DNA of 14,364 nt, taken from contig DAOI01000013.1 in the NCBI GenBank assembly GCA_002501805.1, forward strand, positions 1 to 14,364, in the 5' to 3' direction. Positions 7,147 to 14,364 of this stretch are shown one piece after another. The notes beneath the pieces are model-generated. The model had not been told where the DNA came from, made no database searches, and saw only the letters and a list, made by a program, of their open reading frames with translations. A program made the translations under genes and the position numbers. The stretch comes from Euryarchaeota archaeon UBA463. GTDB lineage: Archaea > Thermoplasmatota > Poseidoniia > Poseidoniales > Thalassarchaeaceae. Each line of letters starts with the position of its first letter. Position 1 is the stretch's first letter.

Positions 7147-7878
7147 GTGGATGAGTTCCTTGCACTTGTAGCAATTGGTGCTTTTATCGCGGCCGCCCTC
7201 ACAGTTCCGGCTGGATTCGGTCTCTCTACAATACTGACGCCGTTGGTACTTGTACTAATGCCCCCTCATGAGGCGGTGGCAGTTGTCGCAATCGTCCATG
7301 GAGCTCACAATGCAGGAAAATTGGTTCTTCTTTGGGAGAATGTCGATTTAGATGCATTCAAGAGATATGGAATTTGGCTTGTGGTAGGTTCAATTATTGG
7401 CGCTATTCTCCAGAGCCATGTACCTCAGAAGCCTCTCTTGGGAATTCTAGGATTGGCATTGATGGCCCTCCCGATTCTTACAATTAGTGAAAGATGGACA
7501 GGGTATAGGATTCCTGAGTCGAATGACAGAATTGGGGGTTTTGGATCTGGTTTCATGGGAGGTCTTTCGGGTCACCAGGGCGCTCTTAGAGCAATGTTTC
7601 TTTCTAAGAGAATTCCTGATAAGATGTCATATGCAGCCACAGCAAGTATCCTAGCTTTGTGTGTAGATTTGTCAAGGATTCCAGTATATTTGATATACCG
7701 AAGTGATGATATTTACTCCCATTACAGCCTCATAATAGTACTAGTTTTTTCAGCCCTAATTGGCGCCAGGATTGGCAAGAGATGGCTGAAATCGCTAAAA
7801 TCTGAATTAATAAGGAATGGAGTTATGATTGGCATAGTATTCAGTGGCGCCTTATACTTGATGGAAGCATTATCCTAG
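7147..7878 (+). CDS. TauE/SafE-family membrane transporter
   Basis: A 243-residue polytopic membrane protein with about seven or eight hydrophobic segments. The first half opens with a helix leading into PAGFGLSTILTPLVLVL, and the second half has GSGFMGGLSGHQGALRAMFL. These paired Gly-rich helices are typical of the TauE/SafE (former DUF81) family, which includes exporters of sulfite, sulfoacetate and other organic anions. The substrate is not visible. The start is a GTG at 7147; TTTAATG at 7121-7127 is a candidate TATA element 23 bases upstream, so it may have its own leaderless transcript although guaC ends only 44 bases before. Its TAG stop lies inside a perfect palindrome shared with the converging archease gene. 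Confidence 0.82.
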   Translation: MDEFLALVAIGAFIAAALTVPAGFGLSTILTPLVLVLMPPHEAVAVVAIVHGAHNAGKLVLLWENVDLDAFKRYGIWLVVGSIIGAILQSHVPQKPLLGILGLALMALPILTISERWTGYRIPESNDRIGGFGSGFMGGLSGHQGALRAMFLSKRIPDKMSYAATASILALCVDLSRIPVYLIYRSDDIYSHYSLIIVLVFSALIGARIGKRWLKSLKSELIRNGVMIGIVFSGALYLMEALS

Positions 7879-7891
7879 ATATCTAGGATAA
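7870..7891. repeat. Perfect 22-bp palindrome spanning two convergent stop codons
   Basis: The half-site TTATCCTAGAT is followed directly by its exact reverse complement ATCTAGGATAA, centred between 7880 and 7881. It holds the transporter stop (TAG 7876-7878) and the archease stop (complement of 7875-7877), which share CTAG. It encodes Leu-Ser-stop on one strand and Ile-Leu-Asp-Ile-stop on the other. It could act as a bidirectional terminator or a protein-binding site; the RNA hairpin would have a small loop only. Confidence 0.85.
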
Positions 7892-8348
7892 CTTGTGAAG
7901 TCCATCCCGGTCCTTCAAAATCGGGCACTTCAGGGAGTTTTCCACTTACTGTAATCCCCTCTGGAATCTCCTCGAGAATCAATTCATGCATAGTGATAGC
8001 CTTGACTTCTATCTCCCTCTCTACCAAATCTGAGTCTATCCACGATACATGGCCAGAAATATAGTCATCAGAAACAGAAATAGAGACATCGACAAGCCAC
8101 TGTCCTTCACCATACCCCCTGTATAGGACCTCTTCTAGCCACCTAACTAGTCCTCTTTCTAGATCGTTATCAGCTATAGGAACAGCCCAGGCAGAGGTTT
8201 GCCTTACAAGTGAGTTGAGTTCGTTGATTGGTACTAAGAGCTGATATTCCTGTATACCTAGGGTAGTCTCTCTTATGATGCTCTCTAATGTATTAGAAAA
8301 AGATCTGATTCCAACGTCTGCTGTAGTAGGGAATATCCACCATGACAT
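7875..8348 (-). CDS. Archease (activator of RtcB tRNA ligase)
   Basis: Archease promotes guanylylation and multiple turnover of the RNA ligase RtcB, which joins tRNA halves after intron removal. The 157-residue protein shows the family pattern: TADVGIRSFSNTLES at 9-23 with conserved Asp11, LERGLVRWLEEVLY at 63-76, VKAITMH at 115-121, and the terminal VILDI with Asp156. These acidic ends form the metal site in known members. Two deviations are visible: the usual His of HTAD is Thr (TTAD), and about 20 extra residues (126-148) separate the VKAITMH strand from the last strand. A TATA-like GATATTTA (8368-8375) lies 23 bases before the ATG at 8348, and no SD is seen, so the gene is probably leaderless with its own promoter just after the large repeat-protein gene. 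RtcB itself is not in the window. Confidence 0.88.
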   Translation of the reverse strand: MSWWIFPTTADVGIRSFSNTLESIIRETTLGIQEYQLLVPINELNSLVRQTSAWAVPIADNDLERGLVRWLEEVLYRGYGEGQWLVDVSISVSDDYISGHVSWIDSDLVEREIEVKAITMHELILEEIPEGITVSGKLPEVPDFEGPGWTSQVILDI

Positions 8349-8367
8349 AGGAACAACTCTCGGACCC

Positions 8368-8375
8368 TAAATATC
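8368..8375 (-). promoter_or_regulatory. TATA-like box of the archease gene
   Basis: On the minus strand GATATTTA is centred 23 bases upstream of the archease ATG, in the 34-base gap after the stop of the large repeat protein. The position suits a leaderless archaeal promoter. Confidence 0.4.
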
Positions 8376-8382
8376 TGAAGAC

Positions 8383-11300
8383 CTAGTTGAACATGTCGCA
8401 AAGTTCGCCTTGGGAAGGGAAGCTGGTTGGATCCTTCGGATGAGTATTCCATTTATTTTCGCACTTGTTAACGAAGCCATCGCCATCGGAGTCTACATTG
8501 GCGTCAGCCGGATCCATGGGATCGAAGCCGAAATAATATTCCCAACCGGCCCACATCGAGTCATCATCCTGATCTTGATGATATACTTCTGAGCCGTCTT
8601 CCCAGATGTCACCATCACTGTCAGGATTAACTGGGTTTGTACCATTCTGATATTCCTCGAAATTAGTATAGTTCTCAAGATCATTGTAGAATCTTAATCC
8701 TGCCTCTGTCATATGATCAATATGACACTCAGAATTCTGCGGATTATTCCATCCGGGACAATACCTGTTCATCAGATTAGTACGGTTTAGCCCGTCTTCA
8801 TCGAAGTCCTCTTGCCCATCGTCTATCCCATCTAGATCGGAGTCGGGCATTCTAGGATCCATTGGGCCTCTAGCACCCAATGCATCGAGAGTATTATTGT
8901 CGACAAGCCCCATCATTAGCGATTCCTCGGAGTATGTTACCTCCCAACCGTCTGGTAACTTGTCACCGTCTGTGTCGTGTGATACTGGGTTCGTATCCCA
9001 TCTGTCCGGTGCCTCTTGAGAATTCATCAGAGTGTCATTGTCTATGTCGAAAACTGAATCAGGAATGGAACCGTATGAAGGATCCAATGCCCACCTCCCT
9101 CCATCGGGAATGAAGAATCCTGAGATATTCAACTCCCAAAGGAAATATTCCGGATCTATGATCCCATCGTTATTCCTATCTCCGGAAGAGGAGAATCCAT
9201 CTAGATAGTTCTTCCATATCCAACCACCGGGCCCTAATCCACATTCCATCATTGAATCACAACCTGGAGGTAGCCACCAGTCTGTTACTACCCAGAGGCT
9301 ATGGCTATTGGTATTCTGCTGTACGGAAAATACTTGCATCTCCCAACCATCTGGTTGAGAGTCGCCATCGGTATCATTGTTCAAGGGGTTCGTTGCGGAC
9401 TGCCATGGTCGCGGGATAAACAGTACTTCTCCTCCATCGTTTAGTCCGTCGGCATCGCTATCGGCGTTGTTGGCGTGAGTAATGTACTGATCCTCTCCAT
9501 CTACGACCTCCTCACCGTCCTCTAGGCCGTCATTATCTGAATCGAAGGCGGATGCGTTAGTGTAGTATACGGAGCCATTCCAGACAAATCCATCAATAGC
9601 CTCTGTAAAGTCCTCCAAACCATCAGAGTCAGTGTCTTTGTCAGTAGCATTAGTGAATGTCTCAAAGTACTCCACGGCGTCAGATAAACCATCCCTGTCA
9701 GTGTCATATGCACCCGGGTCGCTTCGTACAATTACATCCCTGACGCCATGATCAACAATTCTGATTGTCCACCCTATTACTTCGATTCCATCAATTAGGC
9801 CGTCTCCATCTGTATCGGGAGAGAGTGGGTCCGTGGATCTACCATCAATGGCTCCATCCCCGTCCCTATCCCTTGCATTGAACTCATCGAGATTTGTGAA
9901 CCTTTCATCTTCCTCAACCACTACTACCAAGTCCTGTAGTCTGCTAGAAATTTCCTGCCCCACCTCCACATTGATATGATATACCCAACCGGCAGTGAGC
10001 GTCTTGACAGGTATGTTGACATACTCGCTGTCTTGGACTGTTCTAACATAGAGGATTGTCTTATTTACCGTCACGTAATCCCCAATTTCAACCATTATTG
10101 ATTGTACTGTTGAGACCCCTACCATGTCAGAATACCTGACACCCCCGTCTCCATCTGAGTCATAACCGTCGAAGTCTGGATCGTCATCGGCATTGCTACC
10201 ATCATTTGGATGTATACCACTAAGATACTCCCAACCATCGGGCATTCCGTCATTGTCAGTATCGAATTCTTCTGGATCAGTGAAATTTGATGGGCCCCAG
10301 GTATAGGCAACCTCGTACTCTTCCACATTGTTCAATCCATCTTCATCTGGATCCCCGAATGCATCAGTCGCATTAGACGGATCTAGAAGGTCACCGTAGC
10401 AGTACTCGAATCCGTCTGGCATCCCATCTCCATCAGTATCCCAGTCACTAGGTCCATTCAACCTTCCATCGCCATCCATGTCTTGCTCGAACCAAGTAAG
10501 ATCACCGGGCTCAGACATGAACTCACTAAATGGTGCTTGAAGGCTAATAGTTCCAAAAACGGGAACTCCACAGTGAGTGCCTAACTCAATAAAACCGAAT
10601 GCAATCTCATGTCTATCTGCAATTAGATCGCCGTCACTGTCCTCTTGAAGAGGATTGGTGTCATATCTCTCTTCTACGAAATTTCTCAGACCGTCGGGAG
10701 TTGGTTGCTCCAAATCCAATGCGGCGTCACAGGATATCTCTCCGTCTGCATTGGCTACGAGATTCCAGTCTTCAGTACTTAGCTCATTCATTATTTGCTG
10801 TCTAGCATCTGGCCCTTGACTATTCACAGATCCATCTGGAGTTAGGAAATAACAGTCCCTATTGGCGTTTAGTGGATCCAGTAACCTTAGGACACCATTG
10901 GGTGTGATAATCTCGTGGACATGCATGGATTCCCACTTATCATTCAATCCATCATCATCTGAGTCACTATCCATTGGCTTGGTCCCTAGAGCCGCTTCTT
11001 CGGTATTTGTCAAGCCATCCCTGTCTGGATCTCCATAGGGGCCATTGTCAGGATTGGGGAATGTTTCATTTTGTTCGCCTGTTTCATCTTCATTATCAGT
11101 ATCTGAGAATGGAATCTCAGAATCGGCAGGCTCTCCGTTGTCGAGTGGGTCCAACCCATTCCTGATTTCCCAGCCATCGTCTAAGCCATCGTTATCAGTA
11201 TCAAACTCTCTCCAATCAGTACCATAAAGTGTCATTTCCATCCTATCTGGAATGCCATCGCCATCTGTATCTGTACCGCCTTGGCCAGTGGATTCAATGT

Positions 11301-11439
11301 CTACAACATCTGACCCAGCCGGCTCAAATCCCCCTGACTCTGTTGTCGACAGTCCGGCCCCAATAATAGTGTAAATTCCGGCCAGACAGAGGGTTGCAAC
11401 GATTGCAGTTACTGCATATTGATTGTGATTCATGGCCAT
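8383..11439 (-). CDS. Large surface protein with thrombospondin type 3-like calcium-binding repeats
   Basis: A 1018-residue, strongly acidic protein. Residues about 8-32 are one hydrophobic helix (signal peptide or N-terminal anchor). From about residue 50 to the end there are roughly 23 loops of the form DxDxDGxxDxxE, for example DTDGDGIPD, DTDNDGLDD, DSDADGLND and DSDGDGFVN, often followed by GWE, as in thrombospondin type 3 repeats; each loop is expected to bind calcium. A non-repeat segment at about 436-516 (strands such as ILYVRTV, DLVVVVEE) looks like a separate beta domain. Two Cys near the C-terminus may pair. No C-terminal anchor or sorting motif is seen, so attachment would be by the N-terminal helix. 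A further in-frame ATG is two codons in; GGGGTG five bases before the first ATG supports it. Adhesion or envelope roles are inferred only. Confidence 0.9.
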   Translation of the reverse strand: MAMNHNQYAVTAIVATLCLAGIYTIIGAGLSTTESGGFEPAGSDVVDIESTGQGGTDTDGDGIPDRMEMTLYGTDWREFDTDNDGLDDGWEIRNGLDPLDNGEPADSEIPFSDTDNEDETGEQNETFPNPDNGPYGDPDRDGLTNTEEAALGTKPMDSDSDDDGLNDKWESMHVHEIITPNGVLRLLDPLNANRDCYFLTPDGSVNSQGPDARQQIMNELSTEDWNLVANADGEISCDAALDLEQPTPDGLRNFVEERYDTNPLQEDSDGDLIADRHEIAFGFIELGTHCGVPVFGTISLQAPFSEFMSEPGDLTWFEQDMDGDGRLNGPSDWDTDGDGMPDGFEYCYGDLLDPSNATDAFGDPDEDGLNNVEEYEVAYTWGPSNFTDPEEFDTDNDGMPDGWEYLSGIHPNDGSNADDDPDFDGYDSDGDGGVRYSDMVGVSTVQSIMVEIGDYVTVNKTILYVRTVQDSEYVNIPVKTLTAGWVYHINVEVGQEISSRLQDLVVVVEEDERFTNLDEFNARDRDGDGAIDGRSTDPLSPDTDGDGLIDGIEVIGWTIRIVDHGVRDVIVRSDPGAYDTDRDGLSDAVEYFETFTNATDKDTDSDGLEDFTEAIDGFVWNGSVYYTNASAFDSDNDGLEDGEEVVDGEDQYITHANNADSDADGLNDGGEVLFIPRPWQSATNPLNNDTDGDSQPDGWEMQVFSVQQNTNSHSLWVVTDWWLPPGCDSMMECGLGPGGWIWKNYLDGFSSSGDRNNDGIIDPEYFLWELNISGFFIPDGGRWALDPSYGSIPDSVFDIDNDTLMNSQEAPDRWDTNPVSHDTDGDKLPDGWEVTYSEESLMMGLVDNNTLDALGARGPMDPRMPDSDLDGIDDGQEDFDEDGLNRTNLMNRYCPGWNNPQNSECHIDHMTEAGLRFYNDLENYTNFEEYQNGTNPVNPDSDGDIWEDGSEVYHQDQDDDSMWAGWEYYFGFDPMDPADANVDSDGDGFVNKCENKWNTHPKDPTSFPSQGELCDMFN

Positions 11440-11449
11440 TGTTACACCC

Positions 11450-11467
11450 CGGCCCCCTAGGGGGCCG
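11450..11467. repeat. GC-rich 18-bp perfect palindrome upstream of the large surface-protein gene
   Basis: CGGCCCCCTAGGGGGCCG is its own reverse complement. As RNA it would form a seven-base-pair hairpin with a CUAG loop. It ends ten bases before the ATG, directly against the SD-like GGGGTG, and lies 45 bases past the end of the upstream gene. It may be a terminator for that gene, an operator, or a 5' mRNA hairpin. Confidence 0.8.
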
Positions 11468-11471
11468 ACCC

Positions 11472-11503
11472 TTTGACATTAGGGACGGATATAACATTTG
11501 ACA
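11472..11503 (-). promoter_or_regulatory. Promoter with direct repeats flanking the TATA box
   Basis: On the minus strand the heptamer TGTCAAA occurs at 11503-11497 and again at 11478-11472, 25 bases apart. Between the copies lies the TATA-like GTTATATCC (11495-11487). Transcription would then start about 26 bases further on, near 11465, at the edge of the GC-rich palindrome, giving a leader of roughly 26 bases. Repeats placed like this are typical of regulator sites around archaeal promoters; the regulator is unknown. Confidence 0.5.
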
Positions 11504-11511
11504 GGCCAGGA

Positions 11512-12513
11512 TTATCTGGAGATGGCTACGGAAGTTCTCTTTGGAGCTATATTTACCGTTAAGACTCCTCCTTCTGAGCCAATCTTAATTCGGCCCTTAA
11601 CGCCTGTCGATCTTTCCCAACAACCAAGCAATATGCCACCTGAAATAGCAGGATGGAAGCACCCGACAATCTCTGAATTCAACTCTCCATTTTCTGTGTT
11701 TAGTTTTGGATTGGATAGTCTTCCTAATCCTTGAAGGGAGAGGTTTCTGATTGATGAGTTTGTCCAGTCCTTTGCCTCTGAAATCATTACGTGCTTCTCA
11801 CTATCTGAAAATAGTTGCCTGCATGTATCTGCAACGGCCGTCCACCAAATAGCCCTTTTTCCAACTACATCTTCCCAGATATAGTCCTCCTCGCGAGAAT
11901 CCCTGAGTGAGGCTATTTGAGCGATTGTGAATTCTTCAAATCTTAATATCAGATCCCTATGAATCATAATTTTTCTTTCGCCATCAATCTCCCATCCACC
12001 CGATTCTAATTCTCTGATATCGGACCACTGAACGATACTAGAATTTTCTGTAATTCCATCAATGGCGTTCCAACTCTTTTTTATTTCCTGAGGAGATGGT
12101 ATATCCACTTCATCATCGGTCAGTTCGACCATCAATACATCCTTTGATTCTGACCATCTGAACTTATGTCTTTTTCCTGTGGCCTTCTCCCAAGTACTAG
12201 CGATAATCCCTGCATCCAACGGGCCCGAACAAAATCTATTGACCAAAATAATGGTTTTTTCGGAGGATTCCTCTATAATTTCTATTTCACCTAAGCCCCT
12301 ACATAATCTTCCTTCTGAGAAATATTTCCATTTTCGTGGATTCTTTCCTCGGGGAGAATCTTCCTGTAAAGACATGAGGAACTCCTCTGACTCAGAAGAA
12401 GCATGGGCGATTTTTCTACCTAGGCTGAGGCTTGTCTTCATTTCAAGATTTGAGAAAAGTGCATTCATCCATCTCGGACTCACCATCCAGATTTTTTGAC
12501 CGTGCCTCTGCAT
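11512..12513 (-). CDS. Hypothetical protein with internally duplicated domain (possibly V4R-like)
   Basis: The family is not recognised with certainty. The 333-residue product has two related halves, about 6-132 and 179-323. Each shows GLG, then a Cys 20-21 residues later, CxxP, GI, WE and TG in the same order (G73LG/C95SGP/G102I/W108EKATG versus G262LG/C285FHP/G293I/W299ERSTG). The pattern near CxxP...G...TG recalls V4R (4-vinyl reductase-like) domains, a weak resemblance only. The ATG at 12513 is probably not the true start: the frame stays open upstream to the stop at 12621-12619, and codes protein-like sequence (GLLDRFRKQKSLPEILEERW) without ATG, GTG or TTG. A CTG at 12606-12604, eight bases after GGGGG, is the best alternative and would give 364 residues. 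It follows the aminotransferase gene closely and is probably in its operon. Confidence 0.75.
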   Translation of the reverse strand: MQRHGQKIWMVSPRWMNALFSNLEMKTSLSLGRKIAHASSESEEFLMSLQEDSPRGKNPRKWKYFSEGRLCRGLGEIEIIEESSEKTIILVNRFCSGPLDAGIIASTWEKATGKRHKFRWSESKDVLMVELTDDEVDIPSPQEIKKSWNAIDGITENSSIVQWSDIRELESGGWEIDGERKIMIHRDLILRFEEFTIAQIASLRDSREEDYIWEDVVGKRAIWWTAVADTCRQLFSDSEKHVMISEAKDWTNSSIRNLSLQGLGRLSNPKLNTENGELNSEIVGCFHPAISGGILLGCWERSTGVKGRIKIGSEGGVLTVNIAPKRTSVAISR

Positions 12514-12610
12514 ATCGGATATTGACCCGTCTGATTCTGATTTCCATCTTTCTTCTAAAATTTCAGGGAGTGACTTTTGTTTTCTGAAACGATCTAGTAA
12601 TCCCAGATAA

Positions 12611-13813
12611 TCAACCCCCTAGGAAATCAGAGATCCTATTGAATGCCTCGTCTAAGATTTCAATCGGAGGTAGGCACACCATTCTGAAATGGCCGTGGCC
12701 ATACTCAGGAGAGAATCCTGATCCATGCACAACTAAGACATGTTTTTCTTCGAGTAGGCGGAGTACGAATTTTTTATCGTCTGATGATAGATTGTCATTA
12801 GAAATTCTCACGAATAAGTAGAATGCTCCCCCGGGGGCTTCACATTCTAAGCCTTCTATTTCTGAAATCCTATTGATGCAATAATCTAGCCTCTCCTTTA
12901 TCCTACTGCGATGACCCTTGAGCCAATCGGTATCATCTGTCAGACCTGCTAGATAGCCAAACTGAGCTGGAGTGGATGCACAGAGCCTGCTCCTTAGTAG
13001 TCTCTCAACTCCATCGCGGACCAAGCCTAGCTTACGAGATGGATCATGCCATGCCATATACCCTATCCTCCAGCCTGGAGCGAAGTAAACCTTCGAAACT
13101 CCATTCAAGGCCAAAACTGGAACTTTTTTGGACCGTGATGCTACTGATACAAATTTGTCCGTGAAATCCAAGCCATCATAAATCTCATCTGCTATTATGG
13201 TACATTTTGGCCACTTCTCGGCTATATGAATGAGACTGTCTATTTCCTCAGCGGATGCGACGTTACCGGTCGGATTGTTCGGATTGATTAGAACAAGTAG
13301 GCGGACGCTTTCGTCCATTTTTGATTTGATATCTTCTAGATCGATACGCCATCCATCGTTTGGATCAAGGCGATATTCTACAGTTGTGGCGCCATACATC
13401 TGCGGATAGGCCATGTAAGGCGGGTAATGTGGGCCCGGAGCCAATACTTTGTCACCAGGCTCTAAGAACGAGGCGAAGATAATCTGTAACGCCTCAGTAA
13501 CTCCATGAGTTACATAGACATCGTCCATTTCGCAAGCCCACCCTTTTTTGGTCTCTGACAACGCAATAGCCTCACGTAATTCTGGAATCCCGTAAGAAGG
13601 GCCATATCCGTTTTTTTGATTGTCCAGAGCATCCTTGTATGCACTGATCATGTGCTCAGGAGTTGGGAGTCCATCGAATGCCAATGGGTCCCCTACGTTC
13701 ATTCGTATGATTTCATGACCTTGTTTCTCGAGTTCTACGGCTGGGACAACTACATCTCGAATGGCATACTCTATTGCGGCGGCGCGGGCTGAAACATCGA
13801 TTATCTCAACCAT
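12611..13813 (-). CDS. Class I/II aminotransferase, PLP-dependent (aspartate/alanine aminotransferase-like)
   Basis: A 400-residue fold-type I enzyme that transfers amino groups between amino acids and 2-oxo acids in the cytoplasm. Visible motifs are NVGDP at 39-43, GPSYGIPELREAI at 71-83, the cofactor-contacting NPNNPTG at 177-183, ADEIYDGL from 208, and the Schiff-base lysine in NGVSKVYFAPGWRIGY (Lys241, Arg249). Overall it looks like archaeal alanine/aspartate aminotransferases of the AlaA/AspC group; exact substrates cannot be read from the sequence. ATG 13813 was chosen because the family N-terminus begins there and because it follows the alaS stop by four bases. The longer frame reaching 13942 only reads through the 3' end of alaS. 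Expected to be in one operon with alaS. Confidence 0.92.
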   Translation of the reverse strand: MVEIIDVSARAAAIEYAIRDVVVPAVELEKQGHEIIRMNVGDPLAFDGLPTPEHMISAYKDALDNQKNGYGPSYGIPELREAIALSETKKGWACEMDDVYVTHGVTEALQIIFASFLEPGDKVLAPGPHYPPYMAYPQMYGATTVEYRLDPNDGWRIDLEDIKSKMDESVRLLVLINPNNPTGNVASAEEIDSLIHIAEKWPKCTIIADEIYDGLDFTDKFVSVASRSKKVPVLALNGVSKVYFAPGWRIGYMAWHDPSRKLGLVRDGVERLLRSRLCASTPAQFGYLAGLTDDTDWLKGHRSRIKERLDYCINRISEIEGLECEAPGGAFYLFVRISNDNLSSDDKKFVLRLLEEKHVLVVHGSGFSPEYGHGHFRMVCLPPIEILDEAFNRISDFLGG

Positions 13814-13817
13814 AATC

Positions 13818-14364
13818 TCACAGCCCGAGGAATGTATTTGCAGCTTTAAGTGCATTTGGGATGCCATCTCCATTTGTCCCTCCTCCTTGGGCCATGGTCG
13901 GTCTACCTCCTCCGCCACCTCCAATATGCCCTGAGATCGCATTTAGAATCTCAACAGCATTGTGTCTATCTGAGGCGATAGAGTCTTCTGTACATGCTAC
14001 AATCAACTTTCCACCCCCTATTCTGGTTCCGAGAATGGCCAGAGTCGGCGTGTCTGTATCACGAGTCAGCTGAGAGAGCATCGTCATCATCTGCTTCATT
14101 TCACCATCTATTTCCATGATGACATATCTGACTCCATCTATCATCACCGAGTCATCACCGCCCCCAGATGTCCTTAGTCTGACGATTTCCTCTTCCAGGG
14201 ATTCGATTCTCTTCTGTTGGGATTTCCATTCTTCGAAAAATCTAGAAACTGCCTTAGGTAAATCGTCTGAATGGACCCCGAGTACCTCTGATGCTTCGCT
14301 CAATATTCTCTCTTGTCGCCTTGAGTGGTCCCTCGACGTCTCCCCTGCCACGATTTGCAGACGC
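13818..14364 (-). CDS. alaS: Alanyl-tRNA synthetase, C-terminal part (5' end beyond the right edge)
   Basis: The open frame continues to the window edge (RLQIVAGE before the GTG at 14351), so the gene is cut by the window and not short. About 182 C-terminal residues are present: RLQIVAGETSRDHSRRQ, a helical coiled-coil linker (about 14300-14160), then the C-Ala/DHHA1 domain, with TLAILGTRIGGGKLIVACT and the diagnostic GHIGGGGGGRPTMAQGGG near the C-terminus. This domain helps tRNA-Ala binding and dimerisation of the enzyme that attaches alanine to tRNA. The catalytic and editing domains lie outside. The aminotransferase starts four bases after the stop. A stand-alone DHHA1 protein is excluded by the open upstream frame and the coiled-coil linker. 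Confidence 0.93.
   Translation of the reverse strand, partial: RLQIVAGETSRDHSRRQERILSEASEVLGVHSDDLPKAVSRFFEEWKSQQKRIESLEEEIVRLRTSGGGDDSVMIDGVRYVIMEIDGEMKQMMTMLSQLTRDTDTPTLAILGTRIGGGKLIVACTEDSIASDRHNAVEILNAISGHIGGGGGGRPTMAQGGGTNGDGIPNALKAANTFLGL

Noticed and set aside
8493..10328. Several 60-70 codon ORFs in other frames inside the large repeat-protein gene
   Set aside because: The DxDxDG repeat codons leave shifted frames open on both strands; products are repetitive shadows without starts or motifs of their own.
8383..11439. DNA-level repeats in the calcium-repeat gene as a possible CRISPR or satellite array
   Set aside because: The repetition is at protein level with varied codons and spacing; there are no identical direct repeats with unique spacers.
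13814..13942. Longer aminotransferase start at 13942
   Set aside because: It would read through the alaS 3' end in another frame; the family sequence starts at the ATG at 13813, four bases after the alaS stop.
14349..14351. GTG as the true start of a stand-alone DHHA1 protein
   Set aside because: The frame stays open to the window edge with RLQIVAGE, matching the interior of alanyl-tRNA synthetase.

Overview
The window looks like a chromosomal segment of an uncultivated marine euryarchaeon, most likely of the Marine Group II / Poseidoniales type. The assignment is inferred. It rests on archaeal-type genes (a GPN-loop GTPase, a UbiA prenyltransferase of the ether-lipid type, archease, the C-terminal domain of alanyl-tRNA synthetase), a tRNA-Glu with encoded CCA, TATA-like boxes about 23-28 bases before several start codons (leaderless mRNAs), and large Asp-rich or ELWxxDGT-repeat surface proteins that are common in this group. 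There is no sign of a phage, transposon or CRISPR array; gene spacing is very tight.

Left part (1-2899): the N-terminus of a proline-rich protein leaves the left edge on the minus strand. Divergent from it are a GPN-loop GTPase and an overlapping ornithine carbamoyltransferase. The latter runs head-on into a UbiA-family prenyltransferase, and the two stop codons share one CTAG.

Middle (2940-7878): a small winged-helix-like protein lies upstream of the prenyltransferase and is preceded by a possible small ORF joined to it by a TGATG stop/start overlap. On the plus strand follow tRNA-Glu(CTC), a 747-residue lipoprotein with a coiled-coil stalk and about nine ELWxxDGT-type repeats, a GMP reductase and a TauE/SafE-type membrane transporter.

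Right part (7875-14364): a minus-strand run, read from the right edge, of alaS (C-terminal part only), a class I aminotransferase, an unrecognised protein with an internal duplication, a 1018-residue protein with about 23 thrombospondin type 3-like calcium-binding repeats, and archease. Archease meets the transporter gene at a perfect 22-bp palindrome that contains both stop codons. The large surface protein has the most elaborate upstream region of the window: direct repeats flanking a TATA box and a GC-rich palindrome just before the start.

Most genes are housekeeping: translation and tRNA metabolism (alaS, tRNA-Glu, archease), amino-acid metabolism (argF, aminotransferase), purine interconversion (guaC) and membrane lipids (UbiA). 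The two large repeat proteins are the envelope-facing part. The least explained items are the duplicated-domain protein with an apparently non-canonical start, the small coupled ORF/winged-helix pair, and the promoter/palindrome block of the large surface protein. I see no clearly new multi-gene system.
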